Below are positions 1-6,484 of a stretch of DNA of 12,510 nt, piece after piece (positions within the stretch are counted from its first letter, which is position 1; the number at the start of each line of letters is the position of its first letter). The position numbers and the translations under genes are program-made. Below the pieces are notes generated by a model. It searched no databases. It had not been told where the DNA came from and saw only the letters and a list, made by a program, of their open reading frames with translations. Origin of the DNA: Deltaproteobacteria bacterium (GTDB lineage Bacteria; Desulfobacterota; SM23-61). Location of the stretch: the NCBI GenBank assembly GCA_026388915.1, contig JAPLIW010000557.1, positions 1-12,510 on the forward strand, read 5' to 3'.

Positions 1-141
1 GTAGATCTTCCCCCCGTACTTATGCTGGAGAAGAAAGGCAATGGGTTTCCCCACGAGCTTGGTGGTATCCTGGGAAGCCCCTAAGACGGCCACACTGTTG
101 GGATGTAAAAGAACATCGAGCTTGGCGTTAGAGACATTCAT
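1..141 (-). CDS. Acyl-CoA synthetase (ADP-forming), N-terminal fragment (CoA-binding domain), partial
   Basis: The gene starts with ATG at 141 and runs off the left edge, so only the first 47 residues are visible. They read MNVSNAKLDVLLHPNSVAVL, then GAS (residues 21-23), then KLVGKPIAFLLQHKYGGKIY. The pattern 'hydrophobic strand - VAVLGAS - K-G-P - L - YGGKIY' is the start of the CoA-binding Rossmann domain of ADP-forming acyl-CoA/acetyl-CoA synthetases (succinyl-CoA synthetase alpha-like). Family members interconvert acyl-CoA, ADP and Pi with free acid, ATP and CoA in the cytoplasm. An AGGAGG at 156-161 is about 14 nt from the ATG, a little far; a weaker GGAAAG lies at 145-150. It is the last visible gene of the minus-strand run, 172 bp downstream of the broken crotonase, and could activate the substrate or conserve energy from the product thioester. 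A stand-alone CoA-binding protein or a fused alpha-beta enzyme cannot be distinguished from this fragment. Confidence 0.8.
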   Translation of the reverse strand, partial: MNVSNAKLDVLLHPNSVAVLGASQDTTKLVGKPIAFLLQHKYGGKIY

Positions 142-210
142 GGGTCTTTCCTTAACCTCCTGATGGATGGATATCCCTGGGCTTGCAGGTCAATGGAGCT
201 TGAAAAGTCT

Positions 211-266
211 CCCCATCACCCTTCTCCTCTCCCCCGGATTTCGAGGGAGAGGGCGTGGTGAGGGGG
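211..266. repeat. Imperfect palindrome (REP-like) in the 142-313 gap
   Basis: Inverted arms CCTCTCCC (about 226-233) and GGGAGAGG (about 244-252) flank a short GGATTTCGA loop. A longer imperfect pairing extends outward (CCCCATCACCC near 211 against GGTGAGGGG near 258-266). The base composition (CCCTCTCCC / GGGAGAGGG) is that of common dispersed intergenic palindromes. It lies between the broken crotonase and the acyl-CoA synthetase start. The rest of the 142-313 gap shows nothing else I can support. A role in transcript stability or termination is possible, but there is no T-tract after the stem on the minus strand. Confidence 0.5.
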
Positions 267-313
267 CTTTTTGCGGGCGATTTTTAGGCAACGTTTAGGT
301 TACATCTGAAATC

Positions 314-1042
314 TTAATTATCTTCCTTTATATTGGGGCTTCCTTTTTTCCCGGAAGGCGGCCACCCCCTCCTTGTGGTCTTCGGAAGTGAGGGTGATGG
401 TTTCACAGGCATGGGCGGGCCATTGGCGATGCGCCGGGCGAGGTCCATCGTCTCCTTCTCCAGGTCGGCGGCGGGGACCAGTTTGTTCAGCAGGCCGAGC
501 CGCTCGGCCTCCTTCGCTTCCATGAAGTCCCCGGTGAAGAGCATTTCGGCAGCCTTGGGGATACCGATGATCCGCGGATAGAGCCAAGTTCCCCCCCAGC
601 CCGGGAATAAGCCGATACGGGTGAAGGCCACCATGAAACGGGCATTCTCGGAACCGACCCGAAGGTCGCAGGCGCACGCCAGGTCAAACCCCCCGCCCAC
701 AGCGGCCCCGTTGACCATGGCGATGGTGGGCTTTTCCAGACGCTGGAGCCCCAGGATGATTCCCTGAACGCTGCGGAAGCCGCGACGAAACTCCTCTGCG
801 CCCTTGGGCTTTCTCTCCCTCTCCTCCGCGGACATTCTCCCCACGTCGGCGCCGGCACAGAAGGATTTGCCCGCGCCGGTGACCACCAGAACCCGGACCT
901 CGTCATCCTGGTCCGCTTCCTGGAGCACTTGAACGAACTCCGCCTCCATCTGTTGATTGAAGGCATTCATCCGGTCCGGCCGGTTCATGGTCAAAAGGCC
1001 GATTCCCTCTTTTTTTTCGAGCAACAGGGTTTCAAAAGGCAT
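314..1042 (-). pseudogene. Enoyl-CoA hydratase/isomerase (crotonase family), C-terminus broken by internal deletion and frameshift
   Basis: A 242-codon reading frame from ATG 1042, with GGAGAGG just upstream, encodes a crotonase fold. MNRPDRMNAF is at residues 19-28, the oxyanion-hole FCAGADVGRM at 61-70, a second oxyanion segment GGGFDLACACDL at 116-127, and IGLFPGWGGTWLYPR at 143-157. Family resemblance is clear to about residue 214 (GPPMPVK), after which the frame reads low-complexity Pro/Ser/Arg sequence. The proper family C-terminus (ETITLTSEDHKEG...EKRKPQYKGR) is present in a different minus frame, ending at 318. Aligned with the paralogue at 6485-7279, about 23 residues (about 70 nt, not a multiple of three) are missing at the join near 400-411. 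The usual hydratase glutamates (rat Glu144 and Glu164) are replaced by Asp120 and Phe140, so even the intact ancestor was probably not a classical hydratase. Loss of the C-terminal trimerisation helices should inactivate it. A sequencing or assembly error cannot be excluded. Confidence 0.8.
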
Positions 1043-1068
1043 GATCCTCTCCTTTCGCCTGACACCGT

Positions 1069-1112
1069 AAGGTGCAAAGCGCGGGGGCGCAAGGGGTCAC
1101 GACTTGCACCTT
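1069..1112 (-). other. Two mutually exclusive stem-loops upstream of the broken crotonase
   Basis: AAGGTGCAA (1069-1077) pairs perfectly with TTGCACCTT (1104-1112), giving 9 bp with a 26-nt loop. CGCAAGG (1088-1094) pairs perfectly with CCTTGCG (1109-1115), giving 7 bp with a 14-nt loop. The two stems share bases 1109-1112, so only one can form in the minus-strand transcript between the TAXI gene and the crotonase start. No T-tract follows either stem. It may be an attenuator-like leader or only a decayed dispersed repeat. Confidence 0.35.
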
Positions 1113-1131
1113 GCGAAGTCAATCTTTTTTC

Positions 1132-1167
1132 TTCTGAATTCTAACTCCTGGGTTCTGAATTCTAACT
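1132..1167. repeat. 15-bp direct repeat at the 3' end of the TAXI gene
   Basis: TTCTGAATTCTAACT occurs at 1132-1146 and again at 1153-1167, a 21-bp period. The second copy overlaps the stop codon (1166-1168) of the TAXI receptor gene. GAATTC-rich tandem units of this kind are familiar as small intergenic repeats. No function is evident. Confidence 0.6.
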
Positions 1168-2146
1168 ATTTCGTCTCCTTCCAAACGCCCTTTTCTTTCA
1201 AGTATTTGACCGCCCCCGTGTGGAAGGGGATATATTTGGTCGTGTAGTCCGCGCCCCGAAACATATTCTCCAGGTTCCACTGCCTGGCCTGGGGATGAAT
1301 CGCGTCCTTCTCCTTCGAATGGTCGTAGAGGGCCTTCATCAATTTATAGACCAGATCCTCGCTCATTTCCTGGCGGCAGAAGATGGCCGTGACGATCCCC
1401 CGCGTCAGGGTATCCGTGTCGACCCCCTGATAGGTCCCTGCCGGAATAATTACCCTTACGTAAAACGGGTAAGCGTCCATGATCGCCTTCATTTCCTGGT
1501 CGGTGTACGGAATCAAGCGGAGGGGAACCGTCCGGGCCAGGTCCAGGAGGCTGGCCACGGGATAGCCGGCGGAGATGACCCCCACATCCACGGTGCCATC
1601 CTTGATGGCGGTGATGGACTCGGTGAAGGAAAGATAGGCGGGTTTAAAATCCTCGAGGCCCAGCTTGCCGGCCGCCCCCAGTTCCATTTTCGAAGAAACC
1701 AGGGTCCCGCTTCCGGGCGATCCCAGGGCAACTCTCTTGCCCCTGAAATCAGCGATGCTCTTGATGGAGGAATCCTTGCGGACGAACCAGTGTCGGTCGC
1801 TGGTGTGCCCCAGGGACACCAGGCGCACCCCGCTCAGGTCCATTTTTTTCTCCAGCGCCGGTTCGATCACATGGATGGAGATGAGCCCCATGTCCATCTT
1901 TTTTCGTATCACATAGTGGAAGTTTTCCTCCGAGGCGGCGGTGGATTCGGCGATCACCCGAACTTCGGGCACGTATTTGTTGAAGAGGTTGGCAAACCCG
2001 GCCCCGATGAAATAGAAAGTTCCCCCCGGATTCCCGGTTCCCAGCGACAAGTATTTTCTTTGCGCAGCGGCTCCCTCGATCGGCAGGGTCAAGATAAAAC
2101 CTAGCATCAAGGCTATGGCCCATCTAAAAAAATTCGCCCCAATCAT
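1166..2146 (-). CDS. TAXI-family TRAP transporter solute receptor (periplasmic)
   Basis: The product is 326 aa. The longest frame opens with GTG at 2152, but AGGAGG at 2152-2157 overlaps that codon and is correctly spaced (5 nt) for ATG 2146, so I choose 2146. Residues 1-28 are a signal peptide (hydrophobic WAIALMLGFILTLPIEG, then AAA before Gln29). The mature protein opens LSLGTGNPGGTFYFIGAGFA (about 33-52), the hallmark of TAXI (TRAP-associated extracytoplasmic immunogenic) receptors, followed by AESTAASEENFHYV. It ends with YLKEKGVWKETK, typical of the family's C-terminus. TAXI receptors capture organic acids or amino acids in the periplasm for a fused TRAP permease, which is present 0.6 kb upstream (2755-4737). 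Placement after the permease, separated by a small exported protein, is less usual than directly upstream, where a vestige of a second TAXI gene remains (4777-4836). The substrate is unknown; the neighbouring acyl-CoA enzymes suggest a carboxylic acid. Confidence 0.92.
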   Translation of the reverse strand: MIGANFFRWAIALMLGFILTLPIEGAAAQRKYLSLGTGNPGGTFYFIGAGFANLFNKYVPEVRVIAESTAASEENFHYVIRKKMDMGLISIHVIEPALEKKMDLSGVRLVSLGHTSDRHWFVRKDSSIKSIADFRGKRVALGSPGSGTLVSSKMELGAAGKLGLEDFKPAYLSFTESITAIKDGTVDVGVISAGYPVASLLDLARTVPLRLIPYTDQEMKAIMDAYPFYVRVIIPAGTYQGVDTDTLTRGIVTAIFCRQEMSEDLVYKLMKALYDHSKEKDAIHPQARQWNLENMFRGADYTTKYIPFHTGAVKYLKEKGVWKETK

Positions 2147-2188
2147 GTTCACCTCCTAAGGATAAAATGTTCCGTGCTCCAGGATATC

Positions 2189-2599
2189 TTACTCTTCCAC
2201 ATCCCTGACGACCAGGGCGAAGCCCTTGGGCATCTCCTGGCTGAAGACCGGCCACTTCAGAACCATGACCTCCTTGGGCTCCAGGGCCAGGGGTTTCCCT
2301 TTCCTTTCCGTGAGGGGATAGAAACCGGCCACCGGGTCCCCTTCGAGGGGATAGATGGTCAGTTTGAATCGGGTCGCCTTTTCGGAAACATTCTGGATCC
2401 CCACTTCGTAGGTCAGCATCGGCCCGGCTTCGGTCTTGTCCATGTAAAAACTGACCTTCGTGATCTTGGCGGCCGGGATCAGGTCATAAGCGATGCCCGA
2501 GGTCCAGTTTTCGGGAGGCTCTCCCATCGCCGCCCCACCCATCAAAATTCCCGCGCCAAGCAGCACCCCTAGAAAGAATCCCATTTTGGCCCTTCTCAT
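2189..2599 (-). CDS. Small exported protein of unknown function in the TRAP operon
   Basis: The product is 136 aa from ATG 2599, chosen because AAGGAGG (2607-2613) sits 7 nt upstream and residues 1-26 form a signal peptide (MRRAKMGFFLGVLLGAGILM, then GGAAMG). A longer frame reaches ATG 2755 and overlaps the permease stop as TAATG, but that 52-residue extension is charged, low in complexity and places the signal peptide internally, so I reject it. The mature part (about 110 aa) has alternating hydrophobic strands (KITKVSFYM, LTYEVGIQNVS, ATRFKLTIYPL, VMVLKWPVF, GFALVVRDVEE), suggesting a compact beta-sandwich. I do not recognise a family. It lies between the permease and the TAXI receptor (36 nt to the receptor start), so co-expression is likely. 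It may be a periplasmic accessory of the transporter, but nothing in the sequence proves this. Confidence 0.75.
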   Translation of the reverse strand: MRRAKMGFFLGVLLGAGILMGGAAMGEPPENWTSGIAYDLIPAAKITKVSFYMDKTEAGPMLTYEVGIQNVSEKATRFKLTIYPLEGDPVAGFYPLTERKGKPLALEPKEVMVLKWPVFSQEMPKGFALVVRDVEE

Positions 2600-2658
2600 C
2601 TTCCGACCTCCTTCCTTCTTCCTGATTTTCTTCGGCCTCATTTCCCCGGGACTTCTTT

Positions 2659-2678
2659 CGCCGCCCCCAAAAGCGGCG
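2659..2678. repeat. GC-rich hairpin in the gap 2600-2754
   Basis: CGCCGC (2659-2664) and GCGGCG (2673-2678) form a short perfect stem with an 8-nt loop (CCCCAAAA). It lies between the permease stop and the start of the small exported protein. A second weak stem (AATCC/GGATT near 2718-2736) follows towards the permease. No T-tract is attached, so it is not a canonical terminator; it could tune processing of the transporter transcript. Confidence 0.3.
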
Positions 2679-2754
2679 GCGGCCCATCTACTTTGGGCAA
2701 CATTTTTTTCCTTCGAATCCTTCTTTCGGGATTGGAAAGTCCCCTCCCCAGCCA

Positions 2755-4737
2755 TTAGACACCGCCCTTAATCTCCGGAGCCTGACTTTTCAACCTTCTG
2801 ACCAGGTCGATGAAGAAGGTGGGCCTCTGGAGGAGGATAAGGCCCACGAAGATGCCCAGACCCACCAGATCGGATATCCACCCCGGTTTGATCAAAGCGA
2901 TGGCGGCGACGAAGAACAGGACCCGCTCGTAAAGCTTGGTGGGGCGGAACATGTAGCCCTGGATTCCGCAAGCCAGGGCATAGACGCCGATGAAGGCGGT
3001 GACCGCCGAGAGGACGATTTCGCCCAGATCTCCCTTCAGGAGCAGGGCGTTATTGTAGACGAACATGTAGGGAAGGATGTAGACCACCAATCCCAGCCGG
3101 CAGGCCATCCAGGCGGTTTTCATCATGTCCGCTCCGGCGATCCCCGCGGCCACAAAGGCTCCGGGGGCCACGGGCGGGGTCAGGTCGGAGACGAGGGCGA
3201 AGAAGAAGATGAAGAGATGCGCCGCCAGGGGCTCCACCCCCATCTGCGTCAGGGCGGGAGCCACGAGCACGGCCAGGACCAAGTAAGAGACGATGATGGG
3301 GAGACCCAGACCCAGGATGAGGGAGGCGATCATGGTCAGGAATAAGAGCCAGAACAAGGAATTTCCGGAAAGCTCGATGAGGATGGATGAGATCTGCAAC
3401 CCCAGGCCGGTCAACGTGATCATGCCCACGAGGATGTTGCAGGCCACGACGACCCCGGCGATGGGGAGAAATCCCAGGGCCCCCCGCTCCAGGGCGCGCA
3501 CGATTTTTCGCGGACTCATCCGGCTCGATTTCCGCAAGAAGGAAGCAAGGGGAACGGAGAGGATGGCCCAGAAGGCCGCGCGGGTCTCGGTCACATTCGC
3601 ATAGATCAGAAGATAGACCAGGACCGCCGGGGGAATAATGAAGTGGAAGCCCTCCTTGAACACCTGCTTGAATTTCGGACACTCGGACTTGGGCTGCCCT
3701 TTGAGATTGTGTTTCACCGCCTCAAAATCGACGATGAAAAAAATACCCACGTAGTAGAGAATGGCCGATAGGACCGCGGCTTTGCAGATCGCCCCGTAGG
3801 AGACTCCCAAAATCTCCATCATGAGGAAGACCGAACCTCCCATGACCGGGGGCATGAACTGGCCGCCCACCCCCGAGGCGCACTCCACCGCCGCCGCAAA
3901 ATGCGGTTTGTACCCCGCCTTCTTCATCATCGGAATGGTGATCTGCCCGACCGCCGACACGTTGGCCATGGCGCTGCCGGAGATCATCCCGAAGAGGGAA
4001 CTCGCCACCACGGCTATTTTGGCCGGCCCTCCGCGGACATGTCCGAAGAGGCTCGAGGCCAGGCCGAAGAAAAAAGTCCCGGCTCCCGACTCCTGCATGA
4101 ACGTGCCGAAGAGGACGAAGAGGAAGATAAAAGTGGACGCGATTCCGGTCAGGGCTCCGTAGATTCCCTCGGTGGTCATAAAGAGGCCGCTGATGATCCG
4201 TTCGACCATATAATCGGGATGGCCAAGAACGTCCGGCAGCCACTCCCCGAACCGGGCATAGAGGAGAGACCCGACGCAAAAGATCGCCAGGGACCACCCC
4301 GTGGTTCGGCGGCTGGCCTCCAGGGTTAAGAAGATGAGGACTCCTCCGAGGACCAGCTCAAACAGCGGGGGTTCCAAGCCCACCTGATCGGCCCGGGCGA
4401 TAAAGTGGGTCACCACGTAATAGCTGATGTAAAGGAGCAGCCCCACCAGCAGAAACCCATCCCAGCTCAAGCGATCCCTTCTCTGCCGGGTGGAAAAGGG
4501 GAACAGCAAGAAGATCAGAGTGAACCCGAAGATGACATGGATGATCCGCTGGTACATGGCGATGAGGGGAAAGTAGCCGGTCACCAGCTGGAAGACGGAA
4601 AAACAGATGGCGATCACCGAAATGGCCTTGCCGGAAATCCCCTTGAGGCTGCGCCGAGTGCTCTTTTCCTCCTCCTGGGCAACCACGGCCTTTGAAGCTT
4701 CTTCGAGTTCTTGCTCGATTTCGGTCGTCGGTTTCAT
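2755..4737 (-). CDS. TRAP transporter fused permease (DctQM-type, TAXI-associated)
   Basis: The product is 660 aa. A GTG at 4746 opens the frame, but GGAGGTG (4744-4750) overlaps it and is correctly spaced for ATG 4737 (MKPTTEIEQ), which I use. A charged cytoplasmic N-terminus of about 35 residues is followed by many membrane segments. The first block (about 38-165) is the small DctQ-like domain fused to the DctM-like domain. Diagnostic DctM motifs are GSAMANVSAVG (about 254-264), PMMKKAGYKPHFAAAVE just after it, and SGVGGQFMPPVMG (about 288-300). A second-half repeat contains GLGLPIIVSYL and SDLTPPVAPGAFVAAGIAG. Such fused permeases (about 640-700 aa) work with TAXI receptors in secondary, ion-driven uptake of organic anions across the inner membrane. 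The stop (TAA 2755-2757) precedes the small exported protein and the TAXI gene, so the three probably form one transporter unit. Substrate is unassigned. Confidence 0.95.
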   Translation of the reverse strand: MKPTTEIEQELEEASKAVVAQEEEKSTRRSLKGISGKAISVIAICFSVFQLVTGYFPLIAMYQRIIHVIFGFTLIFLLFPFSTRQRRDRLSWDGFLLVGLLLYISYYVVTHFIARADQVGLEPPLFELVLGGVLIFLTLEASRRTTGWSLAIFCVGSLLYARFGEWLPDVLGHPDYMVERIISGLFMTTEGIYGALTGIASTFIFLFVLFGTFMQESGAGTFFFGLASSLFGHVRGGPAKIAVVASSLFGMISGSAMANVSAVGQITIPMMKKAGYKPHFAAAVECASGVGGQFMPPVMGGSVFLMMEILGVSYGAICKAAVLSAILYYVGIFFIVDFEAVKHNLKGQPKSECPKFKQVFKEGFHFIIPPAVLVYLLIYANVTETRAAFWAILSVPLASFLRKSSRMSPRKIVRALERGALGFLPIAGVVVACNILVGMITLTGLGLQISSILIELSGNSLFWLLFLTMIASLILGLGLPIIVSYLVLAVLVAPALTQMGVEPLAAHLFIFFFALVSDLTPPVAPGAFVAAGIAGADMMKTAWMACRLGLVVYILPYMFVYNNALLLKGDLGEIVLSAVTAFIGVYALACGIQGYMFRPTKLYERVLFFVAAIALIKPGWISDLVGLGIFVGLILLQRPTFFIDLVRRLKSQAPEIKGGV

Positions 4738-4776
4738 CCCCTTCACCTCCGGAAGTATCGATTCCAGGCCGGGCGC

Positions 4777-4836
4777 TCACTTCTTCCCGTTCCAAACCCC
4801 TTTTTCCTTGAGATACTTCGCCGCCCCGATTTCGCT
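4777..4836 (-). pseudogene. Vestigial C-terminus of a second TAXI receptor gene
   Basis: Between the permease start and the carboxyltransferase stop, one minus frame reads SEIGAAKYLKEKGVWNGKK and stops at TGA 4777-4779. This matches the last residues of the intact TAXI receptor in this window (TGAVKYLKEKGVWKETK), with nucleotide similarity as well (CCAAAC, CTTT and CCGCCCC blocks in the same order). No start or body of the gene remains: upstream the frame runs straight into the carboxyltransferase 3' end in another frame. About 20 codons survive at the place where TAXI genes normally sit, directly upstream of a TRAP permease. The best reading is that an original TAXI gene was deleted here, leaving its tail. 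Confidence 0.7.
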
Positions 4837-4862
4837 CCTGACCCCGATCCTCTCTCCGTGAA

Positions 4863-6422
4863 TTACAGGGGAATATTCCCGTGCTTCTTCCAGGGGCGCT
4901 CGTCCTTTTTGGCCTGGAAGGTTTTGAGAGCCTGGATCAAGAGGCGGCGCGTATCCCGCGGGTCGATGATCTCTTCGACCCACCGCATCTGGGCCGCGTG
5001 ATAGGGGAAGCGGCCGAAGGTCGATTTGTACTCGGCGAGCCTGCGGGCCCGGACCTCGGCGGGATTTTTGGCGGCCGCGATTTCGTTCCGGTAGATGATG
5101 CCCACCGCTCCGTCGGGGTTCATGAGGCCCATCTCCATCGTCGGCCAGCCCAGAAGCAGATCCGCGCCGAGGGGCTCGCTGCACATGGCCGGGTTTCCAC
5201 CCCCGTAGGCTTTGCGGATGTAGACGGTGAACTTGGGAACGGTGGCCTCGGAGATGGCGTGGAGCACCTTCGCCCCGTGGCGGATGATGCCCCCCCTCTC
5301 CTGGTCCACGCCCGGCAGATAAGCGGGGTTATCCACGAGAAAGAGCAAAGGAATGTTGAAGCAGTCGCAGAAGCGGATAAACCGCGCTTCCTTGTCCGCC
5401 GCATTGATGTCGATAGCTCCGGCCTTATGCTTGGGATTATTGGCCACGATCCCGACCGTCCGCCCGTCCAAGCGGGCGAATAAGGTGACCATATTCTTGG
5501 CGTAATCCGGCTTGATTTCAAAATATCTCCCCTTATCGACGATCCGCTCGATGACCCGGTGCATATCGAACCATTTCTTGGAATCCACGGGTACGATTTC
5601 CAGAAGATCTTCGTCCCGGCGGTTCGGGTCATCCCCCAGAGAGACGATGGGAGAGTCCTCCTGATTGTGGGAGGGCAGGTAACTCAGGAGATCCTTGCAT
5701 TTCTGGAGACAGTCTTCGTCATTTTCGGCCAGCAGGTCGCAGCAGCCGCTCACCTCGGCATGCATCTTGGGCCCCCCGATCTCCTCCTCGGTGACCTCCA
5801 CGAACTGGACCGACTTGATGAGGGTGGGGGAGGCGATGTACATGTGGCTGGTCCCCTTCACCATGATGAGAAAATCCGTCAGGATGGGCGAGTAGGCGGC
5901 GCCGGCCGCGCAGGGGCCCATCAGGAGGCCGATCTGAGGGATCACGCCGGAGGAGACGGTGTGATAGTAGAAAAACAATTGATAGGAATCGGCCAGGTCA
6001 CGGGAGACGGCGTCCTGTACCCGGACCCCCCCCGAATCGATCATATGGACGCAGGGAACGCGGGCTTTTAGAGCCTGTTTCATCACCCGGAGCGCCTTTT
6101 TCCCGTGGACCGAACCCTGGCTTCCGCCGGCGACGGTAAAGTCCTGGGCGTAGGCGTACACCGGCCGGCCGCCGACCATCCCGGACCCGGTGATCACCCC
6201 GTCGCCGGTAATGTCCTGCTGATCGATGTCGAACCCGGTGATCCGGGGCTTGGCAAAAAGACCCAGCTCCACAAAAGTCTCCGGGTCGTAGAAAAAATTA
6301 ATCCGTTCCCGGGCGGTCATCTTTCCCCGGCTGTGCTGCCGCTCCAAAGCCTTGGGGCTGGCCAGGTTGATGATCCTTTCCCGTTCTTTCTTTAATTCTG
6401 CGAGCATATCCCGCATGGACAT
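4863..6422 (-). CDS. Acyl-CoA carboxylase carboxyltransferase (PccB/MmdA-like) subunit
   Basis: The product is 519 aa from ATG 6422, with AAGGAGG (6433-6439) 10 nt upstream. It has the crotonase-fold carboxyltransferase architecture in two halves. In the N-domain, SGGVRVQDAV is at 130-138 and GPCAAGAAYSPILTDFLIMV at 169-188 (oxyanion hole and biotin/acyl-CoA site). In the C-domain, FLVDNPAYLPG is at 361-371, RKAYGGGNPAM at 403-413 and GADLLLGWPTMEMGLM at 419-434. The C-terminus RPWKKHGNIPL is the standard ending of this family, and length is normal (about 510-530). Such subunits transfer CO2 between biotin and an acyl-CoA (propionyl-, methylcrotonyl-, geranyl-CoA carboxylases), or remove it as alpha subunit of sodium-pumping decarboxylases (methylmalonyl-, glutaconyl-CoA). 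No biotin carboxylase, biotin carrier or membrane decarboxylase subunit lies in the window, so direction and substrate are open. It is 62 nt downstream of the crotonase gene. Confidence 0.93.
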   Translation of the reverse strand: MSMRDMLAELKKERERIINLASPKALERQHSRGKMTARERINFFYDPETFVELGLFAKPRITGFDIDQQDITGDGVITGSGMVGGRPVYAYAQDFTVAGGSQGSVHGKKALRVMKQALKARVPCVHMIDSGGVRVQDAVSRDLADSYQLFFYYHTVSSGVIPQIGLLMGPCAAGAAYSPILTDFLIMVKGTSHMYIASPTLIKSVQFVEVTEEEIGGPKMHAEVSGCCDLLAENDEDCLQKCKDLLSYLPSHNQEDSPIVSLGDDPNRRDEDLLEIVPVDSKKWFDMHRVIERIVDKGRYFEIKPDYAKNMVTLFARLDGRTVGIVANNPKHKAGAIDINAADKEARFIRFCDCFNIPLLFLVDNPAYLPGVDQERGGIIRHGAKVLHAISEATVPKFTVYIRKAYGGGNPAMCSEPLGADLLLGWPTMEMGLMNPDGAVGIIYRNEIAAAKNPAEVRARRLAEYKSTFGRFPYHAAQMRWVEEIIDPRDTRRLLIQALKTFQAKKDERPWKKHGNIPL

Positions 6423-6484
6423 GGAATATAAACCTCCTTCAAATATTAAACCCTTGACTGGTTTGGATTGGGGTCAGGATCCGA

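Noticed and set aside
1220..2104. Long plus-strand open frame (294 codons) opposite the TAXI gene
   Set aside because: It is antisense to a convincing TAXI receptor, has no recognisable domain and no ribosome site; GC-rich third positions of the real gene explain the open frame.
2638..2703. 21-codon minus-strand mini-ORF starting at 2703
   Set aside because: It has a plausible AAGGA upstream but proline/glycine-rich content over a GC hairpin and no family resemblance.
2600..2755. 52-residue N-terminal extension of the small exported protein, starting at a TAATG overlap with the permease stop
   Set aside because: The extension is charged and low in complexity, would bury the signal peptide, and a strong correctly spaced Shine-Dalgarno precedes ATG 2599.
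4837..5184. Upstream part of the minus frame that ends at 4777
   Set aside because: It is a shadow frame of the carboxyltransferase 3' end; only the last ~20 codons, downstream of that gene, resemble TAXI receptors.
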